This document shows positions 17,210-25,487 of a stretch of 64,000 bases of DNA, one piece after another; position 1 is the first letter of the stretch; each line of letters starts with the position of its first letter. The notes under the pieces are model-generated. The model saw only the letters and a list, made by a program, of their open reading frames with translations, had not been told where the DNA came from and did no database searches. The stretch comes from Proteocatella sp051653405 (lineage in GTDB: Bacteria > Bacillota > Clostridia > Peptostreptococcales > Filifactoraceae). The stretch is taken from contig JBOFWC010000102.1 of assembly GCA_051653405.1 (NCBI GenBank), positions 1 to 64,000 of the forward strand, given 5' to 3'. The translations under genes and the position numbers were made by a program.

Positions 17210-17803
17210 ATGAATAAAAAAAATATACTAATTTTAGTTTTAATAGTTTTTATTATTGGAGGAGCATATACTGCATACTCAGCTCTTATTAGAAATGTAG
17301 ATACATCCGATATTCCTCAAAATAATTCAACGGAGGGAACTTCTGATGAGCAAACAATGGAAAATCAAAAAAACACCGTTCCTGACTTTACAGTTTCTGA
17401 TATTAATGGTGATATTGTAAGCCTAAAAGATTTTGAAAACCAGCCTATCGTAATTAACTTTTGGGCAAGCTGGTGTCCTCCTTGTCGTGAAGAAATGAGT
17501 CATTTCCAAGAAGCCTATGATACCTATTCAGAAAAAGGAGTAAAATTTTTCATGATAAATTCTACGGATGGAGAAAGAGAAACTGTAGAAACTGCTACTG
17601 AATATTTTAATAAAAATAACTATACAATGGATATATATTTTGACACTAAAGAAAATGACTTTAATGCTTCAATCTCTTATGGAGTAAGAAGCCTTCCTAC
17701 CACATTCTTTATAAACAAGGATGGTTCACTTTCTGAATATAAACTTGGTAGCCTTGATAAAGACACCCTATTTTCATCTATTGAAAATATAATTGGAGAA
17801 TAA
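17210..17803 (+). CDS. TlpA/ResA-like extracytoplasmic thioredoxin
   Basis: A 197-residue protein with one N-terminal membrane anchor (about residues 5-25, no lipobox Cys) and a thioredoxin domain of the TlpA/AhpC-TSA type with the active site WASWCPPCREEM. The cis-proline region appears as RSLPTTFFI. It should reduce disulfides outside the membrane, receiving electrons from CcdA, its direct upstream neighbour. A polar Ser/Thr/Glu-rich linker at about residues 35-55 joins anchor and domain. The real substrate cannot be read from the sequence. Confidence 0.92.
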   Translation: MNKKNILILVLIVFIIGGAYTAYSALIRNVDTSDIPQNNSTEGTSDEQTMENQKNTVPDFTVSDINGDIVSLKDFENQPIVINFWASWCPPCREEMSHFQEAYDTYSEKGVKFFMINSTDGERETVETATEYFNKNNYTMDIYFDTKENDFNASISYGVRSLPTTFFINKDGSLSEYKLGSLDKDTLFSSIENIIGE

Positions 17804-17806
17804 TAA

Positions 17807-19480
17807 ATGGGTCAACTTTTAAAAAGCCTTATAAACAATCTAGGCTATATTCTTTTTATTGCGTTTGTTGTTTCTAATTTTACTAATTTTAAGAAAATAA
17901 TTCATAAGGATAAATTCGAAAGAAAAGACTTAATAATACTTTCATTAATCTTTGGAACTTTCGGTATTATTGGAACCTACACTGGCACAAACATAAATGG
18001 CGCCATAGCTAACACTAGAATTATCGGCGTAATGACGGGTGGTATCCTTTGTGGCCCATTTGTAGGGATTATGTCAGGAATTATAGCTGGCCTTCATAGA
18101 TTTTTTATAAATATAAATGGAATAACCACCCTTCCCTGCAGTATAATTACAATTCTTGCCGGAGTATTGTCTGGATATATCTATAACAACTCAAACACTC
18201 AAAACAAATGGTTTTGTGGATTTTTTGGCGGATTAATTATGGAAATGTTTGAAATGTTTCTTATCATGATTATGGTCTCTGATTTTGATATAGCTTTAAG
18301 TATTGTAAAAAGTGTATATTTCCCAATGAGCTTTGCAAACGCTATAGGAATAGCTATGCTTATTCTTATCATTCAAAAAATATTTAAAGAAAAGGATGAG
18401 ATTTCTGCTAAACAAGCTCAATTAGCACTTGAAATTGCAAACAAAACGCTTCCGTATTTTAGAGAAATGAACTCGGATTCGCTTGAAAACATATGCCAGA
18501 TAATAAAAGATTCTATCAATGCCGATGCTGTAGCTATAACAGATAAAGAATATGTCCTCGCACATGTAGGCATTGGCTCTGAACAAAATTTAAAAGGAAG
18601 CCTTCTTAAAAGTTACTCTACTAAAAAGGTGCTTCGAGAAGGAAAGCTTCTTTCTATAACTGACCCGAATCAAATAGAATGTCCTAATATAAATCACAAG
18701 CTACGATCAGGAATAATAGCTCCTTTAAAAGAAGGTGATTCTACTATCGGTGCATTAAAAATCTATTATTGCAAAGAAGATGCTGTATCGTTCATAAATA
18801 AAACTCTAGCTGATGGGCTTTCTCAAATAATATCTACTCAGCTTGAAATAAGCAAGCTTTCAGAACTAAAAAACATGGCAACTCGTTCAGAAATAAAAGC
18901 GCTCCAAGCTCAAATAAATCCTCATTTCTTATTTAATGCCCTAAATGCAGTAGTTTCATTCATAAGAATTGATCCAAATTATGCTAGAAATCTAATCCTT
19001 GATTTATCTACCTACCTTCGTTACAATTTAGAAATTGGAGATAAACCGGTTGATATCTCTAAAGAACTCGAACAAGTAAAAGCTTATGTAGCTATCGAAA
19101 AAGCAAGATTTGGAGACAAGCTAAATGTATTATATGATGTTGAGGACGATTTAGATTTTAAAATCCCAAGTCTAATTATACAGCCTATCGTTGAAAACTC
19201 AATAAAACACGGAATCCTAGAAGGCGACGGCCATGGCACTGTAAAAATTTCAATAAAAAAACTATCCGATTTAGATTTTATGATTTCAGTTGAAGACGAT
19301 GGTAGTGGAATTCCATTAGATATTATAAATAATATTTACAATGACGATATGGCTGAAAATAAAATCGGAATGGCTAATGTAAACAAGCGTCTTAAGTATA
19401 TATACGGTGAAGGGCTTAAAGTTGAAAATCTTGACAAAGGTTCAAAAGTGTATTTTAATATAAAAAATAAGGAGAATTAA
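17807..19480 (+). CDS. LytS-family sensor histidine kinase
   Basis: A 557-residue kinase with an N-terminal six-helix 5TMR-LYT sensor (GVMTGGILCGPFVGIMSGI is diagnostic), a GAF-like middle domain and a His_kinase/HATPase region. The phospho-acceptor His is in QINPHFLFNALNAV, and the N-box VENSIKHG and G-box DDGSGIP are intact. It is directly followed by a LytTR response regulator with no gap and then by a CstA-family transporter. By analogy with BtsS of Escherichia coli and LytS of Bacillus, pyruvate is the likely signal (inference). Confidence 0.9.
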   Translation: MGQLLKSLINNLGYILFIAFVVSNFTNFKKIIHKDKFERKDLIILSLIFGTFGIIGTYTGTNINGAIANTRIIGVMTGGILCGPFVGIMSGIIAGLHRFFININGITTLPCSIITILAGVLSGYIYNNSNTQNKWFCGFFGGLIMEMFEMFLIMIMVSDFDIALSIVKSVYFPMSFANAIGIAMLILIIQKIFKEKDEISAKQAQLALEIANKTLPYFREMNSDSLENICQIIKDSINADAVAITDKEYVLAHVGIGSEQNLKGSLLKSYSTKKVLREGKLLSITDPNQIECPNINHKLRSGIIAPLKEGDSTIGALKIYYCKEDAVSFINKTLADGLSQIISTQLEISKLSELKNMATRSEIKALQAQINPHFLFNALNAVVSFIRIDPNYARNLILDLSTYLRYNLEIGDKPVDISKELEQVKAYVAIEKARFGDKLNVLYDVEDDLDFKIPSLIIQPIVENSIKHGILEGDGHGTVKISIKKLSDLDFMISVEDDGSGIPLDIINNIYNDDMAENKIGMANVNKRLKYIYGEGLKVENLDKGSKVYFNIKNKEN

Positions 19481-20185
19481 ATGAATTGTATTATTATAGA
19501 TGATGAATTTCCAGCAAGAGAAGAACTTAAATATTTTATTAGTAATTTCAGTAGTATAGAAATACTTGATGAATTTGATGATTCGATAAAAGCCTTAGAG
19601 TTTATTGAAAAAAATAAAATAGATATAATTTTTCTTGATATAAATATGCCCAAACTTGATGGAATGGCCCTTGGAAAAATAATAAGCCGTTTTTCCCAAA
19701 AGCCTAAAATAGTATTCATAACAGCGCATAAAGATTTTGCAGTTGATGCCTTTGAAATAGAAGCCTTTGATTATATATTGAAACCTTATTCAGAAGAAAG
19801 AATTGTAAGCACTTTAAAAAAACTTGAGAAACCATGTGTTGAAGAAAAATGTATTTCTTCAAAAATCACACTTTGGAAAGATAATAAAATGATTGTAAAA
19901 AATATCAAAGATATAAACTACTGCGAAGCTAAAAGTCGAGAAATTTTAATATTTATAGAAGGAATAGAGTATCATCTTCATCTAAGCATTACTGAGTTTT
20001 ATAAAAAACTCCCTAAAGATAAATTTTTTAGAAGTCATAGATCTTTTATTGTAAATATAGATAAAATTATAGAAATAGTCCCCTGGTTTAACAATACATA
20101 TATGTTAAAAATTCAAGGCGAAGATTTAAGTATTCCTGTAAGTCGAAATAATATTTCCGAATTCAAACACATGATGGGCATATAA
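19481..20185 (+). CDS. LytTR-family response regulator
   Basis: A 234-residue regulator with an N-terminal receiver domain (acidic pocket DDE at residues 5-7, phospho-acceptor Asp in IIFLDINMPKLDGM, Lys in DYILKPY) and a C-terminal LytTR DNA-binding domain (FRSHRSFIVNIDKI). It starts on the base after the lytS stop, with the AAGGAG site inside lytS. LytTR proteins bind two direct repeats about 21 bases apart; such a pair lies just downstream, before the transporter gene. It probably activates that gene. Confidence 0.93.
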   Translation: MNCIIIDDEFPAREELKYFISNFSSIEILDEFDDSIKALEFIEKNKIDIIFLDINMPKLDGMALGKIISRFSQKPKIVFITAHKDFAVDAFEIEAFDYILKPYSEERIVSTLKKLEKPCVEEKCISSKITLWKDNKMIVKNIKDINYCEAKSREILIFIEGIEYHLHLSITEFYKKLPKDKFFRSHRSFIVNIDKIIEIVPWFNNTYMLKIQGEDLSIPVSRNNISEFKHMMGI

Positions 20186-20207
20186 TTGCACTTCATGTGT
20201 TTTTTTG
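20165..20207 (+). terminator. Candidate terminator after the LytTR regulator gene
   Basis: Ten-base arms AAACACATGA (20165-20174) and TCATGTGTTT (20193-20202) followed by a T run to 20207. The left arm lies within the last codons of the regulator gene, the loop is 18 bases and the stem is AT-rich, so efficiency may be low. Confidence 0.45.
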
Positions 20208-20257
20208 TGTATTTCATGCATTAAACCTTGTTGCTAATACTTAATACATGTTATTAT
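20192..20257 (+). promoter_or_regulatory. Candidate LytTR operator and promoter of the CstA-family gene
   Basis: Direct repeats TTCATGTGT (20192-20200) and TTCATGCAT (20213-20221) are exactly 21 bases apart, the spacing of LytTR operators. Seven bases later TTGTTG (20228-20233) and TATTAT (20252-20257) make a promoter with an 18-base spacer, an ideal layout for activation. The repeat sequence is not one of the published LytTR boxes I know, and the first copy is shared with a possible terminator. Confidence 0.45.
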
Positions 20258-20325
20258 TTTATCGGTAGACGGACAAAATTTAAAATATTTTGAAAGTTTT
20301 AAAATTAATAAAAGGAGGAATTATA

Positions 20326-21792
20326 ATGGTAACTTTTTTAATCGGTTTAGCAATCCTAATTATAGGTGGTATTGCATATGGTTCATACATAGAAAAATTA
20401 TTTGGACCAGATGACAGAAAAACTCCAGCTATAACTAAAAATGATGGCGTAGATTTTGTTCCTATGTCAAAAATGAAAAATGCACTTATTCAATTACTTA
20501 ACATCGCAGGAACAGGGCCTATTCTTGGACCTATACAGGGTATCCTTTTTGGACCAATTGCTTTCATAACAATACCTATAGGTTGTGTTCTTGGAGGATG
20601 TATGCATGACTATATGTCAGGTATGATGTCTATGAGAGAAGATGGGGCTCAAATGCCTGCACTTATAAAGAAGTTTATGGGAAATAAAATATTCCAGTTC
20701 TACAATATTTTCCTATCGCTTCTTATGCTTTTGGTAGGTGCTGTATTTATATATACACCTGGAGACCTTGCTGTTACTCAGCTTCTTGGACAAAAAGCTA
20801 CAGTTGACAATCCTACTGTATGGATAGTATATGGAATAATATTTGTTTACTATCTATGTGCAACACTTTTCCCTATAGATAAAATAATAGGAAAAATTTA
20901 TCCAATATTTGGAGCAATACTTTTACTTTCTGCAGTAGGTGTTTTTATTGGTCTATTTACAGCTGGATATGAGCTTACAGACTTAAGTGCAGCTAACTGG
21001 ATGGGCGTTCACCCTAAAGGTATACCTTTTATCCCAATATTCTTTGTTACAGTTGCGTGTGGTATAGTTTCTGGTTTTCACGCTACTCAATCAACGCTTA
21101 TTTCAAGAACTGTATCAGATGAAAGAGAAGGTAAGTTTACATTCTTTAATATGATGCTTCTTGAAGGATTTATTGCTATGATTTGGGCTGCAGCTGCTAT
21201 GGGAATCTACAATAAAGGTATCGAACAAGAACTTATCGGAAGTCCTGCTGTAATAGGTATGGTTGCAAGAGACCTTCTTGGTAATGTAGGTGGAGTTATC
21301 GCAATAATAGGTGTTATAGTCCTTCCTATAACTTCAGGAGACACTGCTCTTAGAGCGCTTAGACTTATGGTTGCAGACTTCTTAAATATAGATCAAACAT
21401 CTGCCGCTAAACGTTTCACTCTTTCAGCTGTAATATTTGCTCTTGTAGCAGGTATCCTTGTATTTGCTAAATTAAGCTCAGAAGGATTTAATATTCTTTG
21501 GAGATACTTCGCATGGAGTAACCAAGCTATATCAGTGTTTACATTCGCTATGATTACAATATATCTAATTCAGAGAAAGAAAAATTTCATTATAGCCCTT
21601 ATACCAGGAATGTTTTATATGTTCATAATATCAAGTTATATATTAAATGCTCCTATCGGATTCAGACTCCCAATGAACATTTCATATATTATAGCTGTAA
21701 TATTATCAATAGTGTATGGATACATCACAATGAAACATGGTAAATCAATGCAATCTGATTTAGAAAAATCTGTAAGCAAAAAGGCTATGTAA
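20326..21792 (+). CDS. CstA/BtsT-family transporter (probable pyruvate or peptide uptake)
   Basis: A 488-residue integral membrane protein with about 14 hydrophobic segments and the CstA-family blocks GTGPILGPIQGILFGP, GGCMHDYMSGMMSMREDG and VSGFHATQSTLISRT. Enterobacterial CstA and BtsT are about 700 residues; this is the shorter form. BtsT is a pyruvate-proton symporter controlled by the LytS-type BtsSR system, and the gene here directly follows such a system, so the pairing supports pyruvate uptake by inference. ATG 20326 has a GGAGG site; the longer frame start at 20290 does not. Confidence 0.85.
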   Translation: MVTFLIGLAILIIGGIAYGSYIEKLFGPDDRKTPAITKNDGVDFVPMSKMKNALIQLLNIAGTGPILGPIQGILFGPIAFITIPIGCVLGGCMHDYMSGMMSMREDGAQMPALIKKFMGNKIFQFYNIFLSLLMLLVGAVFIYTPGDLAVTQLLGQKATVDNPTVWIVYGIIFVYYLCATLFPIDKIIGKIYPIFGAILLLSAVGVFIGLFTAGYELTDLSAANWMGVHPKGIPFIPIFFVTVACGIVSGFHATQSTLISRTVSDEREGKFTFFNMMLLEGFIAMIWAAAAMGIYNKGIEQELIGSPAVIGMVARDLLGNVGGVIAIIGVIVLPITSGDTALRALRLMVADFLNIDQTSAAKRFTLSAVIFALVAGILVFAKLSSEGFNILWRYFAWSNQAISVFTFAMITIYLIQRKKNFIIALIPGMFYMFIISSYILNAPIGFRLPMNISYIIAVILSIVYGYITMKHGKSMQSDLEKSVSKKAM

Positions 21793-21826
21793 TAAAAATA
21801 AAATCCAAAAGCAAAAAAGCAAAAAA

Positions 21827-21877
21827 GCAAAAAAGCTAAAAACTTTTAAATTGAGTTTTTAGCTTTTTGCTTTTTTT
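21827..21877. terminator. Bidirectional terminator between the CstA-family gene and comF
   Basis: Arms GCAAAAAAGCTAAAAACT (21827-21844) and AGTTTTTAGCTTTTTGC (21854-21870) followed by T7. It serves both convergent genes; the right arm includes the comF stop. Three extra GCAAAAAA copies upstream are part of the same low-complexity tract. Confidence 0.75.
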
Positions 21878-22623
21878 ATATCTCTTGCATTGCAAAGCGT
21901 AAGTCCTATAATCTCGACACCAGCTAAAGATTTTTTTAGTGATTTTGAAAGCTCATTTAACGTAGAGCCCGTCGTAAAAATATCATCAAAAATTATAATC
22001 TTTATATTAGCATTGATTTCTAAATTAGGTTCAATATTTATATCAGTTCTGCTATAAGTACTTTGCACTATATAATCTAATACATCATCTTTTATTTCAA
22101 ACGCTCCCTCAATTTCGCTTATCCTTGCTACATTTGAAAGCTTTGACAAAAATTCGGTATGTTTTATTCTAGTAAACAGTTCTACATATTTATTACTACT
22201 GCACAACTTTCTTGCAATTATATCAGTTTGATTAAATCCCCTTTTTTTCATTCTAGCATCAGATATAGGTACCGATGTAATATAATCATATTCAATATTA
22301 TTCGAGTTTATAAAATCAATTACCATTTCAGCAAAATACTTACTTAGATAATTTTTATGTCCATACTTGTACCCATACATAATTCTATGCATAAAATCAT
22401 TGTATTTTAAGACACTCAAAACCTTGTCATAGTAATAATGTTCTGAGTAACAATGAGTGCATAAACAGCTATTTTCGCCGCTTCTTCCACACTTTATACA
22501 TATTTCTTCTATAAACTCCAGTTTTTCAAAACATTCTCTACATATACTGTATTTATTTCCTTTACTTATGGGCATATTACAAAATATGCAATCTATATTC
22601 TCTGGAAAAATAATTTCAAGCAT
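21859..22623 (-). CDS. comF: ComF-family phosphoribosyltransferase-like protein
   Basis: A 254-residue ComFC homologue. Four Cys pairs in the first 70 residues (CIFC, CREC, CIKC, CLCTHC) form probable zinc ribbons, followed by a type I phosphoribosyltransferase domain with the PRPP motif IIFDDIFTTGSTL near residue 215. In Bacillus ComFC supports DNA uptake during transformation; here the helicase ComFA is not adjacent. It starts with a GGGGGAG ribosome site and lies 18 bases after the HAD phosphatase gene, so the two are probably co-transcribed. Confidence 0.9.
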   Translation of the reverse strand: MLEIIFPENIDCIFCNMPISKGNKYSICRECFEKLEFIEEICIKCGRSGENSCLCTHCYSEHYYYDKVLSVLKYNDFMHRIMYGYKYGHKNYLSKYFAEMVIDFINSNNIEYDYITSVPISDARMKKRGFNQTDIIARKLCSSNKYVELFTRIKHTEFLSKLSNVARISEIEGAFEIKDDVLDYIVQSTYSRTDINIEPNLEINANIKIIIFDDIFTTGSTLNELSKSLKKSLAGVEIIGLTLCNARDIKKAKS

Positions 22624-22641
22624 AGCTCCCCCTTTTTAATA

Positions 22642-23454
22642 CTACGCTAAAACAAATTTTTCTACAGCATGCGCTACTCCATCTTCTGAATTACTTAAAG
22701 TTATATAATCTGCAGCTTTTTTTAGTGAATCGCAAGCATTTTCCATTGCAATACCTAGCGCCGCATGCCTTATCATGCCTATATCATTTTCCCCATCGCC
22801 TATTGCTATAGTTTCTTTTTGATTTATTCCAAACTTATCCATTACCCATTTTACACCCTCTGATTTATCCATTTGAGGACTCATTACCTCTAACGCACAA
22901 TCTAATGAATATTTTAGTTCAAGTTCTCCTTTAAATCTAAACTCCATCTCCATCTTAACTAATTCTAAAAGGCTTGGTTCTCCTATTACAACCGCTTTTG
23001 CTATATAACTGTCATTTAGATTATCTAAAAGACTATCTTTCATGTTTATTTTTATCCCTACAAAGCCTTCAAACATATCTTTTGATTCACTATTTATATA
23101 AATAGCATCACTATAACAAAGTGACTCTCCTGCTACAAGCAGCATAAGTTTATCTTTATGTTCACTACATATTTTATGACAAACTTCGACATACCTTTTA
23201 TTAAGTTCATTGATTTTATGAAATTCATTTAAAGTTTTATCAAATAATACAGAACCATTTGACGTTACTATATAGTCAACAAAATCTAGCTGATCTATAT
23301 AAGCTTCTACTTCCTGATATGTCCTTCCTGTGTTTATTATTATCTTTACCCCTTTTTCGTGTGCTTTATGAAGCGTTAATTTTGTTCTTTTACTGATTTT
23401 ATGTTCTTTATTTAAAGTTGTATTATCCATATCAAGTGAAATCAATTTATACAT
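22642..23454 (-). CDS. Cof-type HAD phosphatase
   Basis: A 270-residue haloacid dehalogenase superfamily hydrolase of the Cof (IIB cap) type. Motif I is SLDMDNTTLN with the nucleophile Asp, motif II is INTGR, and motif IV is GDGENDIGMI. These enzymes remove phosphate from small sugar phosphates or cofactors such as flavin and pyridoxal phosphate; the substrate cannot be told from sequence. The gene is flanked closely by comF and a small membrane protein gene in the same direction. AGGAG precedes the ATG. Confidence 0.92.
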   Translation of the reverse strand: MYKLISLDMDNTTLNKEHKISKRTKLTLHKAHEKGVKIIINTGRTYQEVEAYIDQLDFVDYIVTSNGSVLFDKTLNEFHKINELNKRYVEVCHKICSEHKDKLMLLVAGESLCYSDAIYINSESKDMFEGFVGIKINMKDSLLDNLNDSYIAKAVVIGEPSLLELVKMEMEFRFKGELELKYSLDCALEVMSPQMDKSEGVKWVMDKFGINQKETIAIGDGENDIGMIRHAALGIAMENACDSLKKAADYITLSNSEDGVAHAVEKFVLA

Positions 23455-23495
23455 TTTGAAACTCCTTTATAAATAAAATAAAAAGCTCCTAACCT

Positions 23496-23837
23496 TTACA
23501 TTAGAAGACTAATCATACCGCCTATTATTGATATCGAAAGTAAAATCTTAGCTGTAAATTTTTTATCGTTTTTTTTGAGCCCTATATATAATGATGTTAA
23601 GGCTAATATTATACATATTATAGATATTACAGCATTTATAGAAAAAATTAAAGGTCTTGAATTATAATTTACCGGAAGAGATGTATAACTCATCCATGAA
23701 ATAAATACAGACCATATGCTGGTAACGATAAAAACTACATTATTATCTCCATAAATCCCTCTATTAATAAAGAGCAATACTAGCGCTCCTAGTGAAATCA
23801 AAATCATGACTGCAAATATTGCAAATAATACTTCCAT
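23496..23837 (-). CDS. Small four-helix membrane protein, unknown function
   Basis: A 113-residue protein that I do not recognise. It has four hydrophobic segments (about residues 2-24, 33-50, 60-82 and 92-112) linked by short polar loops (RGIYGDNN, YNSRP, KKNDKK), so it is an integral membrane protein with both ends probably on the same side. The frame extends to 23876, but ATG 23837 has an AAGGAGAG site and leads straight into the first helix. It is upstream of the HAD gene with a 41-base gap, suggesting one transcript. No signature of a known family is visible. Confidence 0.7.
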   Translation of the reverse strand: MEVLFAIFAVMILISLGALVLLFINRGIYGDNNVVFIVTSIWSVFISWMSYTSLPVNYNSRPLIFSINAVISIICIILALTSLYIGLKKNDKKFTAKILLSISIIGGMISLLM

Positions 23838-24128
23838 CACACTCTCCTTCAAATAGAATTTGCATTTAAATAACATACAATATGCTATTAATTATACATA
23901 AATATACTATTTCTATGGTTACAATAAACTTACAGTTCAATTTTACAATTAAATCAACTATTTTTTACAATTTTTCGAAAATCTCATTTTCTTCTATATT
24001 CCTTGCTTTTTGGTGTCTATAATATTAAAATATTATTTAGAGACGTACTGTAACCTAAGTGTTATTTTTTCAATGCTTAAATGATATATAATCATATGTG
24101 GCAAAAAAATATAATAGAGGACTTTAAA

Positions 24129-24953
24129 ATGAAAAATAATAAAACATTGAACAAAATTTACATATATTTATTCTGTGTATTAATGCTTTTTACTTCATCA
24201 GGCTGTCAAAGCTTAAATTTATTTCAAAAATATAAAAATATCAAAAATACAGCTATCGATAATACTATTCTTGATAATACAAAAGAAATACAAACTTCTA
24301 TATCTATATTAAAAAAGCTTGAAAATAAAGATATAAATAAAGTCGAAAAAGACATATCTAACATACAGGCAAATCTTGTTCCTAGAAACCAAGTTCATAA
24401 AAAAAATATATCTGATGCTTCAAAATCTAAATATAAATATATTTTCGAATCAGTCGTTTTCATGGGAGATTCTCAAGCTGAACCGCTAAGTCTTTATGGC
24501 TTCTTAGAACCAACTTCTGTAGTTGCTAAAAAGGGTCGAAATATTATTTCTGCAATGGATGACATTCCAAGTGTAGTAAAACTCAATCCTAAAAAAGTAG
24601 TCCTGCTTTATGGCGTAAATGACCTCCTACTTTTTAAAACTACTGAAGACTTCATATTAAAATATGAAAGATTAATAACAAAACTAAAAAAGCAGCTACC
24701 AAATGCTGAAATTTATGTTAACTGTGTTTACCGCGTACAAGACTTTGCAAGTGAAAAAAAACCATTATTTAAAAGAAGTGACGATTTTAATAAATCACTT
24801 GAAATTTTATGTAAAAAACTTTCTGTAACTTACATTGATTCTAATAGCCTAATTTCAAATAATAGTGAATATTATGCTCCTGATGGCATCCATTTTTTCT
24901 CTGCATATTATTATCCATGGCTTGAATTTATGCAAAAACAATTAAATCTTTAG
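24129..24953 (+). CDS. SGNH/GDSL-family lipoprotein hydrolase
   Basis: A 274-residue lipoprotein: hydrophobic signal ending in the lipobox SSGC, a polar Lys/Asn-rich linker, then an SGNH domain with block I FMGDSQAE (nucleophile Ser), block III-like LYGVNDLL (Gly, Asn) and block V DGIHFF (catalytic Asp and His). Such proteins remove or transfer acyl groups on glycans. ATG 24129 has a GAGG site; the frame opens earlier at 24081 without one. It is the first of four genes that look like a surface-polymer O-acylation cluster. Confidence 0.87.
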   Translation: MKNNKTLNKIYIYLFCVLMLFTSSGCQSLNLFQKYKNIKNTAIDNTILDNTKEIQTSISILKKLENKDINKVEKDISNIQANLVPRNQVHKKNISDASKSKYKYIFESVVFMGDSQAEPLSLYGFLEPTSVVAKKGRNIISAMDDIPSVVKLNPKKVVLLYGVNDLLLFKTTEDFILKYERLITKLKKQLPNAEIYVNCVYRVQDFASEKKPLFKRSDDFNKSLEILCKKLSVTYIDSNSLISNNSEYYAPDGIHFFSAYYYPWLEFMQKQLNL

Positions 24954-24966
24954 TGGAGGTACTATT

Positions 24967-25452
24967 TTGAAAAATACTTTTAAATCCAAATTTCTAACAT
25001 TTACTCTACTCTTGATACTAATATTATTTACTGGATGTAGTTCTGAATCTAAAAATACTGAAAAACCTTCCGTTTATGAAATAATATCGAATATTGAAAC
25101 AGAAATACCTTTAGATTTTGTTAGTAAATCTGATAATACAAAATCTTTAAAACGCTTTTTTTCATTAAATCCATCTGACTACGAGGAAGTTATTCTATTT
25201 ACGCCTGCTTCTTCTATGGATGTAAAAGAGCTTATGATTATAAAACTGAAAGATTCAACCCAAATTGATTTAGTAGAAACTGCTATTGAATCAAGAATTA
25301 CTAAACAGATAGAAAGTTTTTCGGGGTATGGACCTGAACAATGTGCTTTATTAGATGATTATGTTTTAAAAATAAAAAATAATTATATTTTTTATTCTGT
25401 AGGTGAACAGTCTGAAGATATGAAAAAGATTTTTGTAGATTCTATAAAATAA
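24967..25452 (+). CDS. DUF4358-like small lipoprotein
   Basis: A 161-residue lipoprotein with signal peptide LLLILILFTGCSS (lipobox FTGC), starting at TTG 24967 with a GGAGG site nine bases before. The mature part is acidic and compact, with no catalytic motif I can see. It resembles DUF4358 proteins, which I recall beside MBOAT genes in Clostridia. It lies between the SGNH and MBOAT genes with short gaps, so it is probably an accessory, extracytoplasmic member of the same acylation machinery. Confidence 0.72.
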   Translation: MKNTFKSKFLTFTLLLILILFTGCSSESKNTEKPSVYEIISNIETEIPLDFVSKSDNTKSLKRFFSLNPSDYEEVILFTPASSMDVKELMIIKLKDSTQIDLVETAIESRITKQIESFSGYGPEQCALLDDYVLKIKNNYIFYSVGEQSEDMKKIFVDSIK

Positions 25453-25487
25453 AACAACTATAAATATATTGAGGAAGAAGGAATAAC

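Noticed and set aside
21803..21843. GCAAAAAA direct repeats as a possible small repeat array
   Set aside because: Three units only, no spacers of equal length, and they form part of the terminator stem between convergent genes.
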